NCBI GenBank assembly: GCA_015183035.1
Contig: JACZZP010000017.1
Location: 372,001 to 436,000 of the forward strand
Direction of reading: 5' to 3'
DNA length: 64,000 bases
From: Meloidogyne chitwoodi
Lineage: Eukaryota > Nematoda > Chromadorea > Rhabditida > Meloidogynidae
Shown: positions 1 through 10,538 of the stretch, piece by piece
Numbering within the stretch: position 1 is the stretch's first letter
Layout of the letters: every line of letters starts with the position of its first letter
Program-made: the position numbers and the translations under genes
The notes under the pieces: model-generated
What the model saw: the letters and a program-made list of their open reading frames with translations, nothing else
Database searches by the model: none
Told to the model about the DNA's origin: nothing

Positions 1-1438
1 CTAGGTAACATCCATCTAGCAATAATTAAAACCAAAAATAATGTATAAGTCAAAATTTGTGGTAATAATAAAATTCCTTCGTTTGGAAGAAAATTTGGCT
101 GTAGCCCCAAAGATGTAAAAATTGATGAAATATTATTTTGTAAATTTATTGGAGAATTAATTGTATAATCACACAAAGAACTTAACATTATCCAGATGGC
201 TGGGATCTTTTTAAAAAAAATTAATTTTTAATTTTTTAGAACAAATAATTTTCTACCGTAGCCAAAAGGTAGAGGGCAATTGCTACAGAAAATCTAAAAA
301 ATTAAATCCCTTTATAAGAATCGAACCTTTTTATAAGAAAATTTTATTTTTAAAAATGTAAAGTAAAAATATTCTAAAAAAATTTTTTGACCATTTTGAG
401 TTTTTACCATTTTTAATTTTTACCATTTTGACTTGGTGACCATTTTTAATCTTCAACCTTTTTTATGTCTTAATCAATTTTTTGTTTTTATAAGGTTTAT
501 TAAAAAAGTAAAAGGACAAAAGAGTCTTAAATAATAAAACTCACAGTCTCGGTTCATCCCCAGCCCTAACAAAAACAGCATAACAACCTTCCCCAACTAA
601 ACAAAATGCTATCAATGAAAAAGCCCAAATAGAATTTTCTGCTTTAAATTCAGCTGCTGTCCAAATACAAAGTATTGAGTGTGACTTAAAATTAATTAAT
701 ATAATTACAAAATAAATTTATTTAAATCAGAATTATATTTATTTATTTTTAAGCTATCTACTAGCTTGTATATGTAAAATTCTGATTATTTAAACAAAGT
801 TCTGATTTTTTAATAAAAGTTCTGATTTTTTAAATAAAAGTTCTAATTTTTTAAATAAAAGTTCTGATTATTTAAATAAAAGTTCTGATTTTTCAGATTA
901 ATAAAAAATCAGAATTTTTTAAAGCTGAGAAATCAGAATTCTGTTCACAATTCTGATCCTTTTAATTTTATCAGAATTCTGTTTTGATTAAAAATAAAAC
1001 TTAACAATTAATATAATTCTGACAATTAATGTTCTAATTATATTAGATAATAATGAAGTTGAATTAGATTGAAGCATTAAATCACCACTGAAATTTGAAG
1101 ATCTGTGGCCACATACTCCAGTTGTAGAATGACGGACAGTTGTGGAATTAACTGCTGCTGTTGATACACTCCTTTTTTTTGATTTTTTGTATTTTTAAAA
1201 AATTAATTAATTACTTTCTTTGTTTAGGAGCATTTGTTCCAGAAATACTTTCCTTACTTCTACTTTCCCTTCTCGGTGCCATTTGTACATGACCAGTAGA
1301 TTTTCTTTGTTCAGTAGAACTAGTAATATTATCACCTTTATCTAGACCAGTACCACTACCACTTCTATCTCTACTTTCCCTACGACCACCACTCCCAGCA
1401 GTTTGTTGCTCTAAACCACTACCAGAAAAATAGAACCA
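1..1438 (-). CDS. TMEM26: TMEM26-like multi-pass membrane protein, 3' part missing
   Basis: Five exons can be read: 1438-1215, 1171-1006, 684-545, a 37-nt microexon 293-257, and 206 running off the window edge. Phases close at every junction. The membrane part begins with RTLIVRIILI, continues with a TAAEFKAENSIW block and a second hydrophobic helix, then LFSVAIALYLLAT joined to IPAIWIML, and ends with LIIARWMLP. This is the order and spacing of the first helices of TMEM26 (compare the family motif GRWLLP). TMEM26 proteins are poorly characterised membrane proteins. Unlike the vertebrate protein, whose first helix starts almost at residue 1, this one is preceded by about 110 residues rich in Ser, Arg and Gly. 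The first exon start is uncertain: a short exon with ATG near 1482 does not join in phase, so the N terminus is unresolved. Confidence 0.72.
787..905. repeat. AATTCTGATT-type tandem repeat in TMEM26 intron
   Basis: About five imperfect copies of a 26-bp unit (core AAAGTTCTGATTTTTTAAAT) lie in the intron between exons 1171-1006 and 684-545. They belong to the TCTGATT word family found across the window. Confidence 0.7.
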
Positions 1439-2963
1439 CTATAATGAAAAAAATATTTATAAAGAGAAAAATATACTTGCCATTGTTTTAAAAAGATTTT
1501 TTTTAATTAATTAATTTTTCTGAAAAAGATTAATTTAATTAAATTTAAATAAATACTTATAAGATAAAGGCGTGGGGTGAATACAAATCTGAGGTAAAAA
1601 ATAAAATAAAATAAACTTAACAAATAAATATAAATTTCCTTTGCTTCTGGGACGTAAAATTGATATAAAAAAAGTTTATTTTATCAACTCATTTATTTTA
1701 TGAAAAAATGTTAGAGAAAATTCCTTTTATATATCCTCCCAATGCTTACACAGGTCAATTCAAACAAGAACATTATTTTTTTAAAAATTAAAAAAAAAAT
1801 TTTTTTTAATAGCAAAAGGCTTTGATGGATTAAAAATTGTTGTCTTTACCATTTTTGGCATTTTGTTTATTTTTTATAATTTTTTTTAAAGAGCAGAGAA
1901 TTTTTTATTTTGGGGAGAGTATAGCGATTCAATATTTTTGATTCCCTATGGTTTAATACATCTTTTTGAGGCCATTTTATTTATCTTTTGTGTTTAGAAT
2001 AAATAAAAAAGCGAGAAAAAAAAAGTTGTAAAATATAAAAGAAAAAAAATAGGGGACGAAAAGTTTGCTTACTAAGGCGTTTTTAGGCGCGAACGCGGTT
2101 TGGCGCGCATTTATATATCTCAAGAAGATGAATACTTAAAAATTTGAAATTTTGCAGAAATATTTTAAATAGTGTTTTTTAGTTTATTTAAAAATTTAAG
2201 AATTTTCTATAAATTATTTTTTATGTTATAAGCGAAAAGAAACGAAAAAGTGACATGTTACTCTTATTTAAGTGACACTTTTATTTATAATTATTCTGTT
2301 TTTTAACCAAAAATTATGAAATTTGGAAAAAAGAAGATAACACTATTGGGGATATTTATGCAAAATTTCAGCTCCATAGGTTTTCATAATTCTATATATT
2401 TTATAATCTGCGCCTAATTATTACTGCGCCAAAGAACATTATTATGGCAACCACAAAATTCTCTATTTCTCTCTTTTCTCTGATTCCCAAGGGAGTGGCA
2501 TTCATCCAATCTCACAAAATTTGGCAAAAAACTCTCCCAATGTTTTTTAGAAAAAGATTTTAGGGAAAAGGGTTGCGAGTAAAAGTGCAAAGGCAAAAAA
2601 ACTAAAAGTTTAAAATAAATATTTTTTTTAATTTCAAATTTTATTATTTTTGTCAAATCTTACTCTTTAATTAGAGTTCTATTGTATTTTTATTTAAAAA
2701 AAAAGTTGCATTTTATTAAAAAAAAGAAACTTTTTACACCAAACATTAACACTAAAAAAGAGAAAAACAAATAAACTAAATTTTTATTTAATATTTTAAA
2801 AAATAAAATAAATTAATTACAAAATTATAAAAAATAAAAATTAGAATAAGTGGTGAAAAGAAAAATAAATTCAAAGAAAAAATAATTAAAATTTGTTAAA
2901 AAATTAAATAAATATTTGCACTTTTGACATTAAAAAAATTCAAATAAAATTGTTAAAATTAAT
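1439..2963. other. Non-coding spacer, AT-rich
   Basis: No coding exon could be supported here. Most of the stretch is homopolymer-rich AT sequence. An 80-codon open frame at 2414-2656 on the minus strand shows no recognisable domain and lies at the end of a repeat element, so it is not called as a gene. Confidence 0.5.
2075..2430. mobile_element. Candidate non-autonomous element with GGCGC ends
   Basis: The stretch opens with a GC-rich GGCGTTTTTAGGCGC block and closes with GCGCC-containing sequence in opposite orientation. It contains an ACACTATTGGGGATATTTAT / CAAAATTTCA segment that recurs in diverged form near 25431, 44455 and 61525. This pattern fits a dispersed MITE-like family; no ORF is evident. 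Confidence 0.45.
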
Positions 2964-3236
2964 TCAATTTAAATGGTAAATGAGAAAATTGCTATAAAAA
3001 ATATTATTTTGTTCTTCTTCATTTTCTTCTAATTTATTTTGATGATTTTTTTGGCATTTTGAACATTTCTGATTTCTTTTTGAATTACTAATTGTTTTTG
3101 TTGATTCCTCATCTTTAAAATAAACAACTGCTATTCTGCTGCTTTTCCTCTCAATATTTTTATCTGTACTTTTTCCAACAATAAGCAACTTTGCTTTTGC
3201 AAAATGTAAAGCTTTTTGTAATTGAACTTTAAGCAT
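2964..3236 (-). CDS. Small hypothetical protein with CxxC-H motif
   Basis: This is a 90-residue open frame starting at ATG 3236. The first third is hydrophobic and basic (MLKVQLQKALHFAKAKLLIV). A central CSKCQKNH motif could bind a metal, and a Glu-rich tail follows. I do not recognise a family. Its composition is more balanced than the homopolymer ORFs nearby, which is the only reason for keeping it. There is no clear signal peptide and no splice-linked neighbour. It could be a small real gene, one exon of a larger gene, or chance. Confidence 0.3.
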   Translation of the reverse strand: MLKVQLQKALHFAKAKLLIVGKSTDKNIERKSSRIAVVYFKDEESTKTISNSKRNQKCSKCQKNHQNKLEENEEEQNNIFYSNFLIYHLN

Positions 3237-5152
3237 TTTTTAAATTAATTAAGTTTTTAGATGTTTTTAGATGTTGTAGTTAAACAAATAAACTAAAACA
3301 AATAAGTTTAAATGTTTTAAATAAAGTTTTTAGATGTTGTAGTTAAACAAACAAATTAAAAAAACTTTGTTGTTTAAGTTTATTTAAGTTTGTAAGAAAT
3401 ATATTAGACAGTATGCAGCAGAGTGTTAGAGAAAAAGTTTATTTATTTTCTTTAAGTATGCGTTAGAGATAAAACAGAGACTGTGATCATCTCGCCTTTT
3501 CTTTACCATTTTATAGTGAAATTTTTAAAAATGGGCGTTTTGTTAAAAATACATTCTTTTGTATAATTTTAGTTCCTTTTACTCACTTTTTACTTTTTAT
3601 CGTCTTTTTTTCTATTTTTATTAATTTTATTTATGTCTACGGCCATAAAGATTTTGTTGTGTTCCACTCATATAGTCTTTCAGTCTTATTCATCCACTTT
3701 TTTTCATATTTTAGCATTAAAATGGATTGCGCATAACATAAAATTTTCGCTGAATCAGATAGATAGAGTTTTACACTTTCTCTATCCAAAATTGTGTAGT
3801 TATATTCATTTAAGTATATACAAGGAATTTGCGCAAGAGCCAAATTAGGCGAATAAAAAGGGTATTTTTTGTTGGAATTTTTGTATGACGCTATCAGTAA
3901 AATAAGAAAGATGGTAGATGATTAATAAAAACACAAGATGATATATTTTTAATTCTTTAATCCTGAAAAATGATGAGTATGACTGAGTAAGGACTAAAGG
4001 TTGATTAAATTGATAAAATTGTTTTAAAATTTATCGAATTAAAAAATCCAAAGTTTTAAAATTTCCATAGCTATAAAGGTTTTATTAAATTTAGAAACAA
4101 ATATTTATTTTTATCATTTTATCAAACAATTTATCAATTTAATAGCCTCACATGATTTAATTAAAAATATACAAAAATTTCATACCTTCACCTTTCATAT
4201 TAATTTTATTTTAGGGATCAGTTAATGTCCTTTTCCCTCTCAATTTACTTAAAACGGGTTTTTAAACATTTTTCATCCTCCACGAGTTGTTGACAAATTT
4301 TGTTAATTTATTATAGTTAAATATATATTCTGCTGCATTCCATTATTGTGTATATATAATTTGTAGTATGTATATATTTTTAGAATAAATATAAAATTAA
4401 TTATAATTTATGACAAATTTTATTATTAGTAATTTTTAGTAATAAATTATTAATAATATTTAGTAATATTATCAGAAATTGTGTAGTTCATTAAAAATAC
4501 AAAATTTATACAATTATGTGTTTTATTTGCTAAGTTTATTTAAATGTTTGCGAAAACAAAACACAAATCAGAATTATTAAATAAAAACACAAATCAGAAT
4601 TATTATAAAAATCAGAATTATTGTTAAAATAAATCTAAAACACAAATCAGAATTATTAGTTGTTGAGTAAAATCAGAATTATTGTTAAAATAAAAAACAC
4701 AAATCAGAATCTAAGAGTAAAACTATTCCAAGCTTGTTAATTTTTCTCCTCTATTTTTCTCAAATTAGGGTTATGTATAAACTAAAAAATAATAAACTCA
4801 TAAATTAAACAAATTTATTCATATTTTCGAGATAAATGACAGAATATCATAAATAAATTTTAAAAAAATTCTAATTAATATTTTACTAAATCAAATATTG
4901 ATCTATTTATTTATTTTAGAAAGAAAACGTTTGTTTTTCTAATGGAATTAAACAGAAAGATTATTTTTTATAATATTAAAAAATTATCATTTTTAACACC
5001 GAAAAGACAGTTTATATTCCAATCTCTCAAAAATAACATTTTGTTAAAAATGACAATTTATCCCAACTCTAAGGAGGTGTTTTTGATTTAAAAAGGCAGC
5101 CCTAGAAGGAAAAAACTAGTAAAGAATTTTATTTATTAAATTAAAAAATCTA
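3237..5152. other. Non-coding spacer with ATCAGAATT repeats
   Basis: No gene is supported. Overlapping open frames on both strands at 3633-3848 show no domain and shadow one another. At about 4551-4710 there are repeated AAATCAGAATTATT words separated by short AT spacers. Confidence 0.5.
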
Positions 5153-8100
5153 TCAATTGAGGTTTGCAATTGCCTTATTTGCAACATTAATATTCATATT
5201 TGTTGTTAATTTACAACTAGAATTTTTAATTTGCCATTTTATCAGGGGAAGGGCAACACCTCCTAAATTTTCCACTGCATAATTGATTTCCTTAAAAAAT
5301 TAATTTTTTTTTAAATTTTTTCAGAATTTTTTGAACATTTTTAACTAAAATTTATTTATTTTTTAAGTACTTACAATATCTATGTCTCCTTCATCAAAGT
5401 CAAATTCATGACTTATTTCGAAATTTTCCTGTGCTGGTACATTTATATTTATTATTTTTTTATTTTTATCATTTTCTTCATTTTTTTGTTCACTTTCTTT
5501 TTCTATTTCTTTTTTTTCTGATTTTTTTATTTCTTTTTCTTCTGATTTTTTTTCTGATTTTTTTCCTTTTTTATTAATTTCTGTTTTATCAGAATTTTTA
5601 TTTTTTTCAATTTCAACATCAGGTTTTAACTAAATATAAATTAGGTAATTATAAATCAGAAATTTAATAAAATACTGATTTTTTTATAAATTCTGATTTT
5701 TCTAAAATAAATTCTGATTTTTAATAAAATAATTCTGATTTTTAAAAAATAAATTCTGATTAAATTATTTTTATTTTTAAACAGAATTTTATTCAATTCT
5801 GTTTTTAATAATTTCTGATTTATATTTTACAATAATTTTTGTATTTTAGTACCTTTTCCTTTTTAATTTCTTTTCGTTCTGATTCCTTTTTTGTATTTTT
5901 CTCCTTTTCTGCTTCTTTTATTTTTTCTTCACTTTTTTCTTCTTCTGCTTCTTTCATTTTTTCTTCACTTTTTTCTTCTTCATTCTCCCCAATAATTTCA
6001 CTTTTTAAATTATTACGGACAGTTTCACGTGAATGTTTCTCTTCTTTTCGAGTATTTTGTCTTTCATTATGGTTAATATTCATTACTATTTTTGTTTTTT
6101 TCCTCTTATTATTCATTCTTGGAAAATGTTCATAATGTTCATTTTCAAAATGTCCATACTCATTTTGGTCAAACCCAAAATTTCCTTTATTAACAGATTG
6201 CTGCCATTGAGGAGAACCATAATTAATATTATGGTGTAAATAAAAAGAAGATTGAGGTGATTGTTGTTGTTGGGGAGGATAAGGATATTGCTGTCCATTA
6301 TAAAAAGAAGCCTGAAAGTGTTGTCCTCTCGGGTAATATTGTTGTGAAGGATTATAATGACCAAAATGAGTAGTTGAATCAAAATTATGTTCATCCTCTT
6401 CATTTTCAAACCACGAAGTATGTGGTTTGTCATGTCTTTTCTCTTTAAGAATTGCCAAACGTGCGGGGGAAGTTTTTACTGAAGAAGAAAAAAAATATTT
6501 TTTTTTCTTCCAAAAAATTGGAAAAAAAAAAATTAATTTTTTTTTGTAAAATAGACGAAAAAAATTTCAAATTTTTTTATTTTAAATTTTACCCCTTATA
6601 GTACTAGTATATATTTCTCTCTTTTGTCGCAGCTGTTGAGTGTCATTTGCCTCAACACCATGTTTTGCACAAGCTCCTTTCCCAACATCCAAAATTCTAG
6701 GTACAATCTTTTGACAATTAACTAAAAATTAAAAAAAATATTAATTTTGACAAAATGGCAAATTTTCCTCTTTTGGACATTTTTAAAGATTTTAGGTTTT
6801 GGGTGTTTTGAATTTTTTTTTAAATTTTAAAATATTTTTAACAAATTTTAAGGCATTTTATAAAGATATTTAAGTGTGTTAATTATAAAAATACCATTTT
6901 TTGAGAGAAGCCATTTTGACAATGAAAGTTGTTTATTCTCTTCCAAAGGAAAAATAAAATCAACATATTTTAGACTTTCAAATAATTTTTCTGTTTTTTT
7001 AGTTGACAGGAAATTTGAAGAATTATCCAGTTGGATTGCTAAAAAAATAAAAAAAAAATATATTTTTTAAATTATTTACCAATAATTCTTCTTGGTGTTT
7101 TTTTAATGTTTGAAGCTTTCTCTGAATGCAATGATAAAAGAAAATCGCGTACAAATTCTGCCAATTTGTCAAATTCTTCAAAACCTTCTGTCAAATCCAA
7201 AACAAAACCATCATATATGCGAGCATTTTTCTGAAAAAATTTTTATTGGTTATCTTTTATCATTTTGATATGAAATTTAACAATATTTACTAAGACATTT
7301 TGTCATTGGACATTTTGTCATTGGACATTTTGTCATAATTTTATACATACATAAATTGTTAAATGATTATTTAATTCTACCTGTTTTTTTGTAATAGTCT
7401 CGATAAGCTCAATCCTTGTCGAAGACCCACGTTTTTTGCCCAAATTTGAATTTTTAATATTTGCATTTTTTAATTTATAAAATTCTGCTAATTTGTATTT
7501 AATCAACTTTGTAGAGGAATAAATCTAAAAATAAATTTTATTAAATTATTTATACAGGTTAAATGCTTTGGACATTTTGTCTTTTTGACATTTTGTCTTT
7601 TTGACATTTTGTCTTTTTGACATTTTGTCTTTTTGACATTTTGTCTTTTTGACATTTTGTCTTTTTGACATTTTGTCTTTTTGACATTTTGTCTTTTTGA
7701 CATTTTGTCTTTTTGACATTTTGTCTTTTTGACATTTTGTCTTTTTGACATTTTGTCTTTTTGACATTTTGTCTTTTGGACATTTTGTCCAATCCGTATG
7801 TTATATTTCTATTCAAATATTTAAAAAATTATAAAAAAATACTTTGATATCTGCTTTTTTAAATTTCTCAATTTCATCAGCCTTCAAATGACCACTATAA
7901 TCAATAATATATGAACATTCTTTAACTGCTGAATTAATCGTTTCAGAAAGAAGTGAAGAATAATTCTCTAAGGTACAAACAACTTTTGGAGTAGATGTTC
8001 TAGGGCAAAAATCTGTCAAAAAATTTAAATTAAAAAAGTTTTTTTTAATTTTTAATTTAAGTTGAACGTGGCCGTTTCAGAGTCTAAAACGTTCAATTTA

Positions 8101-8856
8101 TTGTACCCTGAAACGGCGACTCTGAATCGTCCACTACAATTTTTCTAATTTTTTACTTTGTTTTTGTTCATTAATTATTTTTTTATTAATTTCATTATTT
8201 TTATTTTCCTCTTCTTCTTCTTCTTCAATTTCTTCTTCATTATTCTGTTTTTTAATTTGTTCATTTAAACCTAAATCTAATGAAAGGGCACGTTTTTGTT
8301 GAATAATTGGAGATAATGAACGAGGCAATAATAAACTTGCTGAAAAAAATTTAAAAAAAAATATAATTTTTTTTCTGCCCATTTTTCTGCTTATTTTTAA
8401 TTTTTTAATAATTAATGTTCCTTATATTTACCTGCTCTTTTCTCAAATTGTTTTTCTTGGGCATTTTTACCATTAACTAATTTGTCAATTATTTGTTGTT
8501 CGTCCTGAGTTAATTTATTATTATCTATTTTTTCTGGTGTTTTTATTCCAATTAAATTTAATTCTGATTTTTGTTTTTGATTTTTTTCAAAATTTTTTAA
8601 ATTTTCCAATTTTTCTGATTTTTTAAAATTTTCTGATTTTTTCAATTTTTTTGATTTTTGTTCTTCCAGAATATTTTCATTTTTATTTAATTTTTTTTCT
8701 TTATTATTTTTAGGCAAATCTTTAATTAAAAATATTTTAATAAAATAATTTAAAAAAAAACAAACTTTTTTTGTTTTGTTTTTTCTTTTTAGCATTTATT
8801 TCATCAAAACACAACAATGCAATTAAGACAGCGACAACAATAAACTTTAAATTCAT
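5153..8856 (-). CDS. CHID1: Secreted chitinase-domain protein (CHID1/SI-CLP-like), degenerate GH18
   Basis: Eleven exons close in phase to 772 residues: 8856-8766, 8719-8432, 8339-8157, 8012-7843, 7524-7381, 7230-7080, 7038-6895, 6721-6593, 6478-5853, 5629-5375, 5290-5153. A signal peptide (MNLKFIVVAVLIALLCF...) opens the protein. A Lys/Glu-rich stretch (residues 30-185) follows. The GH18-like core then runs from KVVCTLENYSS through YDGFVLDLTE, YVDFIFPL, LSLSKWLL and SPARLAILKEKRHD to a C-terminal NLGGVALPLIKW. This matches the block order of CHID1 (stabilin-1-interacting chitinase-like protein). The GH18 catalytic signature DGxDxDWE reads DGFVLDLT, so the acid is missing and hydrolysis is unlikely. 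About 270 residues rich in Gln/Tyr/Asn and then Lys/Glu interrupt the C-terminal third. A saccharide-binding, secreted role is inferred. Confidence 0.68.
7571..7789. repeat. 16-bp minisatellite, GACATTTTGTC core, 14 copies
   Basis: Thirteen almost perfect copies of TTTTTGACATTTTGTC plus one variant copy lie in the intron between CHID1-like exons 8012-7843 and 7524-7381. Related single words occur at 7300-7336. The open frames predicted across it (period 16 residues) are artefacts of the repeat. Confidence 0.95.
8064..8124. repeat. Interleaved inverted repeats in intron
   Basis: GCCGTTTCAG (8071-8080) is the reverse complement of CTGAAACGGC (8108-8117). CAGAGTC (8078-8084) is the reverse complement of GACTCTG (8118-8124). 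The order A-B-A'-B' would allow a pseudoknot-like fold as well as a simple hairpin. A third pair, GAACGT/ACGTTC, is at 8064 and 8089. It lies in the intron between exons 8339-8157 and 8012-7843. Confidence 0.75.
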
Positions 8857-10538
8857 TTTTGCATTCCCACACTTTTCTTAAAGCCTTTAAAATTGCTCTT
8901 TTTATTATAATTAATCAAGAGGCTAGGCTAAAAATAAATAATTTAATATTTTTAAAAATCAGAATTTATTATTTAAAAATCAGAATTTATTATTTAAAAA
9001 TCAGAATTTATTATTTAAAAATCAGAATTTATTATTTAAAAATCAGAATTTATTATTTAAAAATCAGAATTTATTATTTAAAAATCAGAATTTATTATTT
9101 AAAAATCAGAATTTATTATTTAAAAATCAGAATTTATTATTTAAAAATCAGAATTTATTTTTAGTTGATTAAGTGCAATAATTTAAGAGAATTAGCTAAA
9201 TAAAAAATACGGATTTGCACTAAGACGGATTTGAGTATATTAAATTTAAAATAAATAAAAAAAATAAACTGAATATAAAGAAAATTTGAACTGTCTATTT
9301 ATAAAAGAATAATATCTATTAAAAAATTTAATATTTTTAAATTTGTCTAAAGTCTGGAAAAAACTCGTGAATGTTTAATAGGGCAAACTCGTGAAAAGGA
9401 AATGAATGGAAAAGAAAAATTAAAGTGTAAATTCAAAAAAATATTTTTGGCGAAAATCCATGAGGTTAACCCAATAGATCGAAACCATTTAAAAAATTTA
9501 AAAATATTTTTTGGATATTACGCCAACTGGACATAATGCCACTAACGCTTGTTTACAGCCTTGTAAACACCGAAATTTAAACAGCAGAATATTTAACAAT
9601 TGGAAAAAATTCATTTTTTTTTAATTACGTAACTTTTTTGAAATTTTCATAATACCAGAAATTCTGAAATTTTAAGAAAACTCTCCAAATTGTAGAGGGA
9701 AGGTTTTTTTACTCCTCGTTTTATTGAAATTAACCTTCTCTCCATTTATATAACTTTCATTGTTTTAATTTTCTTTATCAATTTTGCATGTAGAGTTGTT
9801 GATCTTTTGGATATTACTTTACTCATTAATCGGCTAAATATCGTCTCGTTTGTCTACAAATGGTTGTGCCGCCCAATTGCATAATAAAGTGCAATTTATG
9901 CCATTAATAAAATACTAAAAAGAAAAAAGAAAAACATGTGAATAAAATATGAAAAAGTACAAAAATAAAGAGAAAAATAAAATCTCAAAAATAATTGACT
10001 AAAATTCTTTAAATAAATTAAAACAAAAAATTTAAAAATATAAAAACACAACATTATATACTTACAATTTGTTTTTTTTAATGTTAAAATTTTGATTAAA
10101 ATTAATTAGAAGAAGAAACAAATTTTTTAAATTATTTAATTATATTAGTGAAAAAGTAAAAAGTGAAGAAGAAATAAATAGTAGGAGATTAATAGTCTTT
10201 GGTGATGAAATGACTAAATTAAAATGTTGGAGAGGAAAAGTCCTTCCTTTTTGTGTGGTTGTTTGTTAATTTTCTTATTTTTTTTCTTGTTTTTTCTTAT
10301 TTTGTTTTTTTTTGTTTTTTTTTGTTTTTTATTCTTTACCCTTTAAATTAATTATAGTAAATATTAAATTTTAATGATCAATAGGTTTTATTCTGAAAAA
10401 TTCAAAAGAAATTCTTCCCCTAAAATATTTAATTTTTAAGTTATTTTAGAGAAAAAAAATATATTTTTCTCTAAAAAATTCTTTTTTTATTTTATTTAAA
10501 TTTTAACTAATTAATAATATTTAAGATTGCATAAAAAT
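8857..10538. other. Divergent spacer between CHID1-like gene and nucleoporin
   Basis: The spacer holds the 5' flanks of two genes that point away from each other. Apart from the tandem array at 8949-9158 I see no gene. T-rich runs at 10260-10335 and a TTTAAG acceptor-like site at 10521-10525, just before the nucleoporin ATG, are compatible with a promoter and a trans-splice acceptor, but this is not proven. Confidence 0.45.
8949..9158. repeat. 21-bp tandem repeat, AAAAATCAGAATTTATTATT, about 10 copies
   Basis: About ten near-perfect copies of a 21-bp unit lie just upstream of the CHID1-like gene. The unit length is a multiple of three, so an open frame with a repeating KIRIYYL peptide runs through it. 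There is no reason to think it is translated. Confidence 0.95.

Noticed and set aside
3633..3848. Overlapping 68-71 codon frames on both strands
   Set aside because: Each is the shadow of the other; no domain, signal peptide or splice partner is visible.
7571..7789. CRISPR-like regular array
   Set aside because: Repeats are contiguous with no unique spacers, and the genome is eukaryotic.
7503..7816. Three overlapping open frames with [16 protein letters not shown] repeats
   Set aside because: They are the three frames of a 16-bp minisatellite lying inside an intron whose flanking exons join in phase.
8859..9164. 101-codon plus-strand frame with KIRIYYL repeats
   Set aside because: It is produced by a 21-bp tandem repeat. 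The rest is the reverse strand of the CHID1-like signal-peptide exon and spacer.
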